A DNA stretch of 64,000 nt from Knufia peltigerae. Lineage: Eukaryota > Ascomycota > Eurotiomycetes > Chaetothyriales > Trichomeriaceae. A program made the translations under genes and the position numbers. The stretch spans positions 1 through 64,000 of the forward strand of contig JAPDRN010000045.1 in NCBI GenBank assembly GCA_030247855.1, in the 5' to 3' direction. Positions within the stretch are counted from its first letter, which is position 1. Each line of letters begins with the position of its first letter. This document shows, one piece after another, positions 44,906 through 55,812 of the stretch. The notes below the pieces were generated by a model, which was not told the origin of the DNA, made no database searches, and saw only the letters and a program-made list of their open reading frames with translations.

Positions 44906-45417
44906 AATTGTATTTGTTGGTAGGTTCAAGGGATTCAGCAGGGTGTCTAGGATGATGGAGTAGGTAGTGGGAGAGAGAGAACACGGGTTCTGCTTCGATA
45001 AGGGCACACCGGGGAGTCTTTAAATCCACGAGTGGTTCTAGTCCCCTGTGCAGGAGACCCAACCGTCGTGCTCGCTTATCGAATACCCTCGAGATGTTGG
45101 GTCGCCATATTGTTCGGGCTCAATCCCCGCAAGGCCCTGGCGTAAAGGAGGTAGGGAGAAAAGTCTGGGGGGCGCTGTCTTCCTGGAGGGATGGGCATTC
45201 TCCAGGTTTGGGCGGACGGGGGGTTCTAAGTGAGGTTAGGGGAAAAAATGAGTGGGTGGCCCAGACTTTGCTGCGACGTTCTCGATTCAGACACGGTTCG
45301 GCGTTCGGTTCATATCCGAACCGACGTTCCGCTAAATAATCCACACTCCCTCCTTCTCTTCCTCCGCCTACTGCAGTCTGCGTTGCCTCGTTCGTTCTGG
45401 TGAGCCTCGAAACCACC
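44906..45417. promoter_or_regulatory. Divergent promoter, sugar transporter / Zn2Cys6 regulator
   Basis: 512 bases between opposed ATGs. It contains the CGG-N7-CCG element and flanking CGGTTCGG/CCGAACCG inverted copies at 45294-45323. Confidence 0.75.
45294..45323. promoter_or_regulatory. Candidate Zn2Cys6 site: CGG-N7-CCG within CGGTTCGG inverted repeat
   Basis: CGGTTCGG at 45294-45301 and its exact reverse complement CCGAACCG at 45316-45323. Inside is CGG-TTCATAT-CCG at 45306-45318. Inverted CGG triplets with fixed spacing are the known target type of Zn2Cys6 dimers. It lies about 100 bases before the regulator ATG and 400 before the transporter ATG. Confidence 0.55.
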
Positions 45418-47776
45418 ATGGAGGCCAGATCTACATCTCAGCCTAACGAGAATGCTGCTGTGACAGCAGACTCCAACCCTAGGAAGCGAGCATACCCCTC
45501 TGACGATCGCCCTCCACGTGCTCCTGGCTCGATCAACTACCCCAAGAAGCGGGTTTCTGTCGCTTGCGAGCTATGTCGGTCGCGGAAGACCCGTTGCGAT
45601 GCAAAAAGACCCTCCTGTTCGTTCTGTTGGCAAATGGGCATTGAGTGCAATTACAGAAGAACCGTGGTCACGAATCCCCCCGCCCCAAGGTGCGTCTCCA
45701 TCTGGAATCCGGCTCTGCAATGCTGCACAGTGCGTATCGACCAATACTAAGCCAGGCCCAGGGTCTCCGCCAGCTATGAACCTCAAAATGAGAACGTCAA
45801 CAACGACCACTGGCAGACTGTCATTGCACGCCTGGACCGCATCGAAACTCTCCTGGAGAAAAGTAGCAGCCAGTGGGTTGGACTTCTCGGGGTAGAGAGC
45901 CCTGCTGACCCTAGTATACCGCCTCTGGATTTGGCCACTCCTCTTTCAGCCAGTCATGTCCCAGCCGGCAGGGTAAGACATGGCCACCAACAGAACGGAT
46001 CGTCGCTGGTCGGTTTGACGCTGTCAGGTTTATCCCGGCTCGTCGGCCAGCAATGTCCTCCGCCACTATACCCGCTGGCTGACGACGATGACGATGAGGC
46101 ATTCCTGGAGCGTCAAGCATCTCCGGGCGAGGCTCTCTGTCGGAATAGCCACCTGACCATTTCTGACCTGTCAGTCTCGACGAGGTCGTTCTGGCGACTG
46201 CAGAACTCGTTCGCCCGCGACGTGCTGCCGTGGTGCCCACTCTTTGACCAAAAGTATTGCGTTGACATCACCACTCGAATCTACGAAGGGCAATTCCCAG
46301 ACAAGAGTCTAGAAACCTGCTTGACGCTCTTCGTCCTCGCATTAGGAGCCCTTACACGGTCCGAGCATCTTACCGACGATGTCCAAGTCACCGCCGGCAT
46401 CCCGGGCCTCGACTATTTCCAGGTGGCGTCGAATATTCTCGGCTGCGATCGGTCGTCGAGATACGGCATTCTTTCGATCCAATGTCGGATCCTAATGGGG
46501 TATGTGCGGCGGCCCTTCCTGCAAAAGGGGAGACGGAGACTCCCTTGTGCATTGGTTTCTTTGGCAATAATGTGCTAAAACTAAATGTCATCCCAGATTA
46601 TACTGCCTGTACTGTCTACGTCCCGTGCAGGCATTCGATGCCATCCACGAGGCCTCCCTAGGTGTCCTAGCACTGGTCCAATGCAAGAGACGGCTGGAGG
46701 CCGATACCGAGCTCCAACGCATGTCCCACCGCGCCTACTGGGCCTGCTTCTTGCTCGAGCACGAACTCCAGGCCTACGTGTCGTACAGCGCGTGCCTCTT
46801 GCAGTCGCACCACGACTTTGTGCCGTTGCCGCTCAGCGACCATGACGAGCTGGGCATGTACTGGTTTTTGGCCGAGGTGGCGTTCCGGCGCATCCTGTCC
46901 AACCCGCACGCGGGCATCGGCTGGAATGCCAACACGCTCCACGCCCCCGTCGTGGTCGAGGAGATCATCTCACAGATCGGTCTGTGGTACTCACACCTGC
47001 CGAACCAAGTAAAATTCCCTCTAGGTTTGTCCCCCATCCTGGACCCGCACAAGAGCTTCCTCCGCGGTCAGTACTACTCCATCAACTGCGTCTTGAGCTG
47101 GTCGCACGTGGTTCGCATCCTCACGAGCCAGGCCCACGACGAGCAGGAGAGGCAAAGAGATCTGCAGGCCGCCAGGCGGTCATTGGAATTTTCGGTCCTG
47201 GCCATCTTCTCGGTGGAATCGCTGGTGCAGGAGCGACATTTGTTACTCTTGGCCAACTTATTCGGGTAAGTCTGACAAGGATAAGACATTACGCAGTAAC
47301 GTGTTTTGCCCATTTGCCCCTTTTGACCGTTCACCGTTTCACTGTCTGCCGTTTTTTGTTCGTATACTCTTTTTTGTTCTTTTGCCTCATCCCACATACA
47401 AGATCACGATCCGCTGAGATACAATATACGACTTAGGCTCTATACGCAGGTCATGCTCCTTTTGTGCACCTACAACGAACCCGCACTAGCGGCAATCCAG
47501 CAACCGTCACAGCTCGAAGCCATCAGAAAGGGCCGCAGCTTGCTCGCCATATGGAGCACGAGTGCCGAAATCGCGAGCTACGTCGACAAGATTGACACCA
47601 CCATGACGGCCAAGGGGATCCCTGTCTACGACGAAGAACGTACTCATGACAGTATCAGCCCGAGTCTAACGACGCATCCAGGTCTGATCCGCACGGGGTC
47701 GACATCTCACGGCAGCCATGGGCCAGGTTCGACGGCGGCGGCGGCGGCGGCGGGATGGTATTCCAATCAACAATGA
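45418..47776 (+). CDS. Zn(II)2Cys6 transcription factor, candidate cluster regulator
   Basis: Four exons. The zinc cluster near residues 44-73 reads CELCRSRKTRCDA then CSFCWQMGIEC (CX2CX6CX6CX2CX6C), after a basic patch NPRKR/PKKR. The first intron has a GTGCGT donor, a TACTAAG branch and a CCCAG acceptor, rejoining as PAPRVSASYEPQ. A linker coil follows (WQTVIARLDRIETLLEKSSS). The fungal-specific domain includes SFWRLQNSFARDVLPWCPLF, CLTLFVLALGALTRSEHL, MSHRAYWACFLLEHELQ and LWYSHLPNQVKFPL. The last exon starts after a long intron (about 47267-47440) and ends with an Ala run and GWYSNQQ. A nuclear regulator divergent from the sugar transporter and close to the beta-mannosidase, so it is the natural candidate to control the cluster. 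Confidence 0.88.
47724..47750 (+). repeat. GCG/GCC tract encoding polyalanine
   Basis: Pure GGC-phase repeat coding a short alanine run near the C-terminus of the Zn2Cys6 regulator. Confidence 0.8.
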
Positions 47777-48112
47777 ACAATGTCCTGTGCAAAACTCGTA
47801 GGATGAAACGTCCACACTCGTAGGATGAAATACACGAGAATCGTCTACAGTTTTTACATTTGAGGAGTGTCTCATATTCTCGCAGAAGATCTCACAGAAG
47901 AATTTGTTTTCATTCTCCTATCCAATAGAACAGTTTCGCCTTTCTAGGTACTTTGTCACTGGTCAGAGGCTATTCTATTCTAAATTCTTAGCGGTGACAT
48001 GGCCAAAGTTCGTCAACTACAAAACCCTCGATAGTATACAGAGTACTGGCCCTGTAGTTTCTGTGGGCTTAGATTTTGCCTCTTTGCTCCGGGACTATCT
48101 CCATCTTCAGTG
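47777..48112. other. Convergent 3' region (regulator / beta-mannosidase)
   Basis: 336 bases. A short direct repeat, CTCGTAGGATGAAA, occurs twice near 47797 and 47818. Otherwise nothing recognised. Confidence 0.5.
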
Positions 48113-50858
48113 TCACAATTCCCAATCTCCCAAGAACCTGACCTTGACCGGCCTTCCTCTCAACCCCTTGACGAGGACCTTGACTTCCTGGCCCGGCATC
48201 AAGTCCAACATGTTGTCATCCCAAAGGGGCTCCGGCTCGGACTCGTCTTCGGTGCCATCGTACTCGGGTTCCAGCCAGACCCCCTTGACCGGGCGGTTCG
48301 CCACGACGGTGACGGCGTCTTCGAACCGCACCTCCTCGTCTTCCCGCACCGTTCCGCTCTTCTTTTTTGTCTTGTCACTACCATCCGCCGAGACCACCTT
48401 TTCCACCGACGCCGTCACCTTGGTGTCGGCAGGCCATTGGAGGTATCGGAACGGTTCGGGCCAGTTGACCATCCTCGCCAGCGTCCTTTTCGTCGCCGGG
48501 TCGACCAGCCTGGCCTCGAAGACGATCAGGCCCTCCTCGGTCCAAGCGTCTTGGGGCCCCACGGTCCCGAGCTCGGTGTTGTACCCGGCCGTCAAGGTGA
48601 CTTTGCGACGGGCGTCGGGTCCGGCGTCCGTCCACTCGCCTCCAAATAGATCGTAGGCTTTCACTTCCAGCACGGCCTCGACCGCCTCGGTGGTGGTGTT
48701 GTGCGCAAAGATTTCAAACGTCGGTCGGTACGAATCGAGCGGGTGGTCCTCGTCGACCCAGCGACTCCTGGGGGTCCGTTCGACGCCGACGCTCAAGGGC
48801 GCGAACTCGCGGCGGATGGTGTAAAAGGCCGGCTTGGGCCGCATGTAGTAATCGACGTACGCCCAGCTGGTGCAAGGGTAGATGTCGTTGAACTGCCAGA
48901 TGACGGCGCCGGCGCACTCTTCCCGGCCGGGACCGTTGAACAGGCGCTTCCAGTCGCGCAGGGCGTAGCCGTACGCCTCGCTCTGCAGGAGCTGCGAGCA
49001 GTAGGCAAAGTTCTCGAGGCTCTTTGAGTCGTAGCGGAAGTTCTCGGCCAGGTACCGGGCGATGCGGGTCTCGGCGCCGGCGCCCTTGTTGTGGCAATCG
49101 ACGACGCGCGACTGGGGGTGGCGGTCTCGGGGGTTACCGCTTGACGGCGGCGCAAACAAATCCGTCGTGCGGTTAACGGGGAAGCCGTGCATGCCGAACT
49201 CGGACACGAAGCGGCCCGCGAGCTTCTTGTAGTCCTGGTAGGGTTTCCCTTCGTGCCAGACGGCCCACTGGTGGATGTCGCCTCCCGTGGTGTCGTTGGC
49301 GGCCTTGCCGCCCCAGGGTGACGAAGGCCAGTACTGGATCTCGGGCGCGAGGCGCCGAGAGATCTCCGGGAGGAGCTGGAGGTAGATCTTGCGCTGGGGG
49401 AAGGCCGTGTCTTCGAACGGGCCCGTGAGGTCGGAGAAGTCGTAGTCGACGCCGAACATGTCGTTGAGGAAAAAGTCTTCGTTGCCGCCGCAGATGAGGG
49501 CTAGCGAGGCCCGGTTACGCAGTCGGACCGTCTGGGCCTCGACCTCGGCCCTGACGCTGTCCAGGAACTCCTTGTGGATGGGGTAGTCGCCGCACGCGAA
49601 GGCCCAGTCATGCCAGACGAGCATGCCGAACTCGTCGCACGCGTCGAAGAATTCTTCCGTCTCATAGATGCCTCCGCCCCAGACGCGGATCATGTTGAGG
49701 TTGCTGTACCTTGCCAGCCGCATCCAGTCATCGTATCGCTCTCTGGTCATGGTGGGTTCGAGGTTGTCCGCGGGGATCCAGTTGCCTCCTTGGCAGAAGA
49801 TGTTGCGGCCGTTGACGTTGAACATGAATGTCTTGCCGTCTGCGCCGGTCAAGGGTCGCTGAATGAGTTTGATCGTGCGAATTCCGAACCTCGAGGCAAT
49901 CTCGTCGATGGGCGATGAGGAGGACGAGCGGTCCATAAGCTCCACCTTGGCCGTGTAGAGATGCTGAGGCCCCTGGCCGTTGGGCCACCAGAGTCGGGGG
50001 GATGTCACTGTAAGTTTTTTGGTGGCTTTTCCTGACCTGTCCAAAGAGATCTCGGAGCATGCGACTTTCGATCCGTCTTTTTCGAGGACTGTGATCTTCG
50101 TGGTCTTTGAAGCAGCGGCTTTCGATCCTTGAACCTCGATTGTGACCATTGCAGAAGAGTGATCCTTTGCTAGATCAGAGAACACGTGGATGTTATCAAG
50201 CCTCGCCGTGTATACCTCCAGATACACAGGCAGCCAAGGACCTGCCGTGAGAATCTTTGGGCCCCAATCCCAACCCCAATGGCACTATCATCATCAATCA
50301 GACAAGTGATGCAAATGTATTCTCGGTGGCTCTAACCTGGACTTTTCGGAGATGCATCCGCCTCTTGTCTCTCATCCAGCTAGTCCTTGCACCATACTTG
50401 GCCTCCAATGCATTGGCGATTTTGATGGCGCTATCGAAGATAATGGAAAGCTCGTTCTCTTGTCCTTCGGGCTTCAAGCAGTCCATGACCTTGACTCGTT
50501 GAGGAATAAACATATTCTGCGACTTCAAAATCTCCTTGCCATTCAGCTTGATGGTTGCATAGGTATCGAGGCCTTCAAAGACCAATTCGACGACTTCCTG
50601 GGATTGTGGCGTGGGGAAAGTAGTCAAATACTCCCAGTCCACCTCTCCAGCCCATTGCATGAGCCGCTCATTGAGACCTATATTGGGATCTGGGATCAAC
50701 TTGTTGTCCAGGAGTTCCATTTGAATGACGGACGGAAATCTCTTGACTGGATTCCATTGCTTAATCGACGAGGCTGCCTCCGGGATCGAAACCCCGTTGG
50801 AATTGGCAAGGCGCCACTTCCAACCTGTGCTGAGGTATTGGCGTTGTTTCGCGGACAT
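48113..50858 (-). CDS. GH2 beta-mannosidase, intracellular type
   Basis: Two exons (50337-50858, 48113-50284) encode 897 residues. The start MSAKQRQYLSTGWKWRLAN has no signal peptide, so the enzyme is expected inside the cell. GH2 beta-mannosidase landmarks: VFEGLDTYATIKLNGKEI (sugar-binding domain), KVQCHWGWDWGPKIL across the 48-base intron, NGRNIFCQGGNWIPADN, MIRVWGGGIYE, then LICGGNEDFFLND with the acid/base Glu near residue 436, and VSEFGMHGFPV with the nucleophile Glu near 534. Both catalytic Glu positions are assigned by family pattern. It ends RFLGDWEL. It removes terminal beta-linked mannose from short manno-oligosaccharides; with no export signal it would act on sugars brought in by the transporter, or in glycan turnover. 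Its promoter holds a CGG-N7-CCG site like that of the transporter. Confidence 0.93.
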
Positions 50859-51703
50859 GATTCGAGTTTCAGCTGTAACCGCTGGCCGCAAAACTCTGAT
50901 TATGCTAATCAAAGTACAACGATCTTGCAAGAAAAACAAGGAACAGCAGGAAGGTGAAGGAAATGCTTTTTAGAACCCACGTGAGATCTTAATTGCCCTT
51001 GTCGGTCTTTGGCATCTTTGGCCAAAATTGGTGATCAACCGGCCAACTAACGCGGACTTACATTTTTGGCCTCCGGACTACCAAAAGCGATCATGTCCGT
51101 ATGATCTCGACAGCTTCCTACACTTACATGTGTGTCCTCCAAAGCCATTGGAGACGACATGGTCGGTGTTGTGTCCAAAGTCTCCGCAAAGAGCCTTCAG
51201 AACGAGGAGTCGGATATCGGTTCATTACCGACAGTAGGGGGAAACCCTGGAATTGAATGGAGCTGACCTTTTGCTTGTCTCGGGGGTGCGGATATCCCAT
51301 CTTAGGTTCACAATGGCGTAAGATTATCAGACCGAGTCCTGGAAACGAAATAGTCAGGAACAAGCAGGTCGAATCAGTACGCAGGAGGCACTCCGTACGA
51401 GCTGATGACCCAGGACGGTGGTACTAAGTGAAGATGGTGGCATCCGCGAACGAAGTTGCCTACAGTACAAGAGTGTTTCGCTCGGCCAACTTTCCATATC
51501 GCAATTTTCTCAGTGTTAAGTCTTAACGACCCTAGAACAGTGCTAGCACGTTATATAGCGGCATTTAGCTAGAGAAACTTGCTGCTCTATATCCCAACAA
51601 AACTCCTTCTCTCATGGGCTTGGGGGCATGGACCTATACCAAATCTCTCATACAGCAATATAGTCCATCATTTCGGCTGCGCTTTTCTTTCGAGGCACAT
51701 CTT
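50859..51703. promoter_or_regulatory. Beta-mannosidase promoter region
   Basis: 845 bases between the beta-mannosidase ATG and the stop of the oxidoreductase gene, both minus strand. It contains the CGG-N7-CCG element at 51218-51230. Confidence 0.65.
51218..51230. promoter_or_regulatory. Candidate Zn2Cys6 site, CGG-TTCATTA-CCG
   Basis: Inverted CGG triplets with a 7-base spacer, about 360 bases upstream of the beta-mannosidase ATG. The spacer TTCATTA shares its first five bases with the one (TTCATAT) in the transporter/regulator promoter; T precedes and A follows in both. Confidence 0.55.
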
Positions 51704-52895
51704 TCACAGTTTCACAGCCTTGACAGCTCCCTTCTGCTCGCCCGACTCCAAGAGACCTTGCAGGACAATCAGGTCCCCGAGAGCTTGCTGGGGACTTTGT
51801 CGTGGGTCAGGGGTTCCCGACACGATGCTTGCGGCGAACGCCTCAACCTCGGACTTGACTCCGGCACCAAAGGCAAAGGACTCCTCTTCTTCTACTTTCT
51901 TTCCGTCCGCGTCCTTTCGCACCACCTTGACCGACACAGGGGTGACGGTCACTGAACCTTTGTTGGTGGCGGCGAATATCTCAAAGCCTCCCTTGAACTC
52001 GGTGCCAAAGGACACGTTGAAAGAGCCGCTGCGTCCACTCGTTGTGCGAAGAATGCCGTGAACGGTGTCGACAGGGGCAAGTTTGGGTTCCAAAAGCGCC
52101 GTGTAGGCTGCCAGCGAACTGATGTCCTCTCCGACCGCGCTGAGAAGGTGTCTCACTCCCGCGACGAAGTGAACACCTCCATCCAACAAGAAACCTCCCT
52201 GATACTCTGGAGTTTTGCGCCTTCGAAAACGGTCAGTAAAAATCGGATGTAGCGGTGTACCAGATGCCCCCCGGGCGTCCGGCAAGCTCAAACCTACCAC
52301 TCTGTCTGGTAGAACTTGTCGTTCTCGTCGACCAGAGCAAACAGATTCATGCTGAATGTGGTCACTTGACCACCAATCTCCTTTAATTTCGAATGGCCAC
52401 AAACGACTGGACCGATGAAGCGGAAATTCTCTCCGATTGCCCAGATGGACTTGATCGAAGACGCTTCACGCCACCTGATCAGTTCTTCTGCTGTTGCTAC
52501 ATCTTTGGCGATGGGCTTCTCGCTGAGAACATGCTTTCCAGCTTTCATCGCTTTCCGAATGAGTTCTGGTTGAGCAAGAATCGGGACACAGATGATCACC
52601 GCATCGATGTCCGAGCGCTTCAGTAAGTCGTCAACCGACTTGCCAGCAGCACTGGGCGAATCATAGTAGATGTCGGCATTGCTTTCACTCTGGGCGGCCA
52701 GAGCTTCAGCAGACTTTGAAGACCTTGAGTACACTGCTTTTAGTTCTACCACGCTGAGTGAGTTGATTGCTGGAATATATTCTTTACAGGAAATCGTGTT
52801 AGTCGTTTGCACAATTTTCAGATAAGATTTCTTGAGGACTACTTGCCTTCGCGGGCGAAGATTCCAGCCCCCAGAATGGCTAATGAAACAGGCAT
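51704..52895 (-). CDS. Gfo/Idh/MocA family oxidoreductase
   Basis: Three exons. Exon 1 (52847-52895) starts MPVSLAILGAGIFARE, the Rossmann GxGxxA-like nucleotide-binding turn. It joins EYIPAINSLSVVELKAVYSR through an intron with a GC donor (52782-52846). The NAD(P)-fold continues with DIDAVIICVPILAQPELIRK and GKHVLSEKPIAKD, where EKP is the family's conserved lysine motif. The second domain includes YQGGFLLDGGVHFVAGVRHL, with the usual GG-x-hx-D-x-G-x-H shape. It ends GAVKAVKL. About 370 residues, no signal peptide. Such enzymes oxidise or reduce sugars and polyols with NAD(P). Its place among the sugar transporter, beta-mannosidase and dioxygenase suggests sugar breakdown; the exact substrate is unknown. 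Confidence 0.9.
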
Positions 52896-53573
52896 GATAT
52901 TCTCGGCAGTAGTCGAAAGGGTGTTTTTGAATAGTGCATTAATTCGAATGCTGAGATTCCGAGTGTCTTCGGTCAAGTCGTCAAATGATGATCTTGAAAT
53001 ATCTTTGTCTCTCTCTCCCTCTCGCGCCGAGTCTTTCGATATGCTAGGCCGACTCCACTCTCAGTCCAGGTCCTGGACAAATTTCCTGACCCCCATACAG
53101 ATGATGGACGGTCAGATTCCGTTTCAACCGAGCCTGCTGAGTCGTCAAATGCACTGTCGGCGGGTTCTCGTGCCATCGCTGACGCCCCATGGGGCGACCC
53201 TGAATCTGATGATTTCTCCACTGATCGGATGTCCGGTTCGGTTCGGCTTCGAATCAACAACCTCCTCCGTTACAGTATTTAGTGGGTTCTACTTGGATTC
53301 TCCTGGGATTTCCCCATTCTATCGGAGTTGCACCGACCGGCATCGCAATTGTTCCTCTTGGGCAGCGCGGAGGGAAAGTTGCAATCATGAATGTTTGCTC
53401 GGTGGAAAGAAAGGATATACCGCTCCGTATGAACGATCACTACACCGAACGCACCGTGGTCTGAGGTCCAAGGGTGAGATTGATAAAGCATCCACGCAGC
53501 TCTAACACTTCTTGCCCTTGCTTTGAATTCAACAATTTCCTCTTCAGACATTGTCCTCTATCTAACAAGCAAG
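52896..53573. promoter_or_regulatory. Divergent promoter, oxidoreductase / dioxygenase
   Basis: 678 bases. It contains two overlapping CGGTTCGG copies at 53234-53246 and CGG-N4-CCG at 53226-53235, words shared with the transporter/regulator promoter. Confidence 0.6.
53234..53246. promoter_or_regulatory. Overlapping CGGTTCGG copies
   Basis: Two copies of CGGTTCGG sharing three bases, in the oxidoreductase/dioxygenase divergent promoter. The same 8-mer forms the inverted repeat at 45294-45323. Confidence 0.45.
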
Positions 53574-54754
53574 ATGCCTTCGGCAAAGATTCCTCTCGAG
53601 CACCAAGACGTGGTTGTTGTACCGCTTTCCGACGAGGAAAGGATCTCGGGGAACTTGACGCCTCCCAACATCGGCAAAGCTATCGCGGCAATGCACCGCG
53701 ATGGTATCGTCGTCCTCGAAAACGCCGTCGATGTTGAACATGTAGATACGCTGAACAGAATGCTTTCAGAGGAGGCGAAGATCATGGCAACACTTCCAAC
53801 CACGCACTTTAACGACGTAAGTCTGGAAAAGACCTGCATGTCATGCCCTGGCAGCACGAAAAGCCCAACTGATGACCCCCCCTTCTCTAGTTTTCCACCG
53901 ATGGAAGGAAAACTGGCAACATGTCACAAGGACCACCACTGTCGCCTGACCTGATGTACGAGGACATATGGGCAAACTCTCCGGCAGAGCAAGTGCTGTC
54001 GTACATCCTGGGACCGAAACCTTGTGTCAACTATGTCAACGGCAACACCGCCCTGGGTGGATTCAACGCGCGACAACATGTCCACGCCGATCTCACCTTC
54101 AACCATGGAACGTTTCCCTTTGCAATAGTGACCAATTTCTATCTCAGTGACGTTTCCCCCGCCAATGGAAGTACCGAGCTCTGGGTGGCGACTCATCGTG
54201 GTACCACTTTTGCCGACCACCGCAACTGTGGTATCGAATATCCTCCCGGGACACCCGCCGAAAACATGGATTTCGGCATCAGGCACGAACTCTTGGAAGA
54301 ACGAAGACGAACGGCGCCTCCGATCCAACCTGTCGTGAAGAAGGGGTCAGTCGTCCTTCGTGATCTTCGCCTGTGGCACGCAGGCTTGTCGAACCCGGCG
54401 GTTGACCCTCGGATAATGCTTGCGTTTGTCCACACCCCTGCGGTATGTTTTTTTCTCCCTGGTGTATCCAGGCAAACAACATCGATGTGTGTAGCTAATT
54501 CGTGTTTTCAGTGGTACGAATGCCCGGCCAAGGTCGTCCTGCCTGAAGCTGCTCGAGCAAACGTCGAGGCTTGGGCGACGAGGGAAAACAGCCCAGTTGA
54601 ATACAAAGCACATTTTGTACCGGCTGACCTGGATCACACCAAGGTCAAGTTCAACCCCAATTTCAGCAGCAACAACAAGGGTTATCTTTCGATGCTCCCT
54701 GCTCTACCCGAGGGGTTCGTCCTCAGTGATGATAGCATCGGTGCGACTAGATAA
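53574..54754 (+). CDS. Phytanoyl-CoA dioxygenase (PhyH) family protein
   Basis: Three exons; exon 1 is 53574-53816, later introns lie near 53817-53890 and 54444-54511. Start MPSAKIPLEHQDVVVVPLSD, end GFVLSDDSIGATR. The fold marks are AAMHRDGIVVLENAVDVEHV (the N-terminal PhyH helix and strand), NARQHVHADLTFN with the H-x-D iron pair, AIVTNFYLSDVSPANGSTEL, and GSVVLRDLRLWHAGLSNPAVDPRIML, which carries the distal iron His (WHAG) and the Arg expected to hold 2-oxoglutarate. So an active Fe(II)/2-oxoglutarate-dependent oxygenase is likely. Substrates in this family range from fatty acyl-CoA to secondary metabolites; none is indicated here. Divergent from the Gfo/Idh/MocA gene with shared promoter words, so probably co-regulated. 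Confidence 0.88.
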
Positions 54755-55548
54755 AAATGGCTTGGGTCGGATATCAGATCTATGAGACTGGATCTGAGAC
54801 AGCATGTAATGTACGAAGTATGTGGGCGAAGTTGTCACCTCGATATGTTGGCGTTTTGGTAGTCTTCTCTCACAGCAAAATCGAGTACTGGTATTACCAT
54901 TATTCTGTGAAAAACAAACAAACAAACAAACAGGGTTGCTGAGTATCATAATTACGTCCACGCCCACGGAAAGAGGGTCGCATTGAGGGATCCTCCTCCG
55001 TATGTGGACGAAGATAGGGCAAAGACAACCTCGAAACCTCCTTCGAGTTTGTATGACCTCCATGATTGGCTGTGTACCTACCTAGGTGATGTGTTGGACG
55101 ATAATGATGATGGGTCACAAGTTGGGGGGTAAAGAAAGCGAAGTTATCCATATTCGGGTAAAGGACTGCAAGGTAGAGGTTACTTATTTTAGGCTACCCG
55201 GTGGACTTTAAGTAGTATTGTATCAGGTACTTCTGTACCTAGGTATTTACTTCTCGGTAAACACGGCGCAGAGCTTTGGTCTCCAGAGAGTTGCCTTGTC
55301 GGCTATATGCTCCCCAAGAAAACCAACCTCACTCTCCTTACTACTCTCTCTGAGTGATGCAGTCAATCCTGAAACTGGAAATCATACAGACATCACCTGT
55401 AGTGTTCATTTAATCATGGCAAAAATCTCAAATTTCAAGATATGGCTTCATCAATCATCACCCTGTGTCCGTCTGTGTCTGTGTCTCCGTCTCCGTCTCT
55501 TGTTCAACTCCCCAAGTCTCTCCCCTCCTTCAGACCCATCATCATCCG
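54755..55548. other. Convergent 3' region with AAAC repeat and ACCTAGGT copies
   Basis: 794 bases between converging genes. It has an AAAC tandem run at about 54908-54931 and ACCTAGGT at 55080-55087 and 55237-55244. No gene seen. Confidence 0.6.
54908..54931. repeat. AAAC tetranucleotide repeat
   Basis: About five units of AAAC/ACAA in a row in intergenic DNA. Confidence 0.85.
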
Positions 55549-55812
55549 TCACTTGTTGTTTTTCGGTATCTTGTGTCCGTCATACGTGGAGTAACCCCCC
55601 GAGTACAACCCACTGGTTCCCCCTGCGGTCAAGGATCCCGCGTTCTGGTTCCCCGCGACCCCAGGAGTGTTGGCCGCGAATTTGTCCAATTCCGCCCTGT
55701 CCATGCCCGTGTACTTTTGTATGTCCTCCTCCGTGATCTTGGATGACCCGTCTGGGTTGCGACCGTTTTTGTAATTCTTGAACGCCTTCCACTTGTCGCC
55801 CAAGATACCCAT
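55549..55812 (-). CDS. Small hypothetical protein, 87 residues
   Basis: Complete single-exon frame with a real ATG. Sequence starts MGILGDKWKAFKNYKNGRNP and ends GYSTYDGHKIPKNNK. The first half is charged with a predicted helix around ITEEDIQKYTGMDRAELDKF; the second half is Gly/Ser/Thr/Asn-rich and probably disordered. No signal peptide, membrane segment or cysteine. The even codon use, the strong start and the natural protein composition argue for a real small gene. I do not recognise a named family. Confidence 0.65.
   Translation of the reverse strand: MGILGDKWKAFKNYKNGRNPDGSSKITEEDIQKYTGMDRAELDKFAANTPGVAGNQNAGSLTAGGTSGLYSGGYSTYDGHKIPKNNK

Noticed and set aside
47904..48656. Plus-strand open frame of 250 codons
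   Set aside because: Mostly antisense to the end of the beta-mannosidase gene; Ser/Thr/Pro-rich shadow with no domain.
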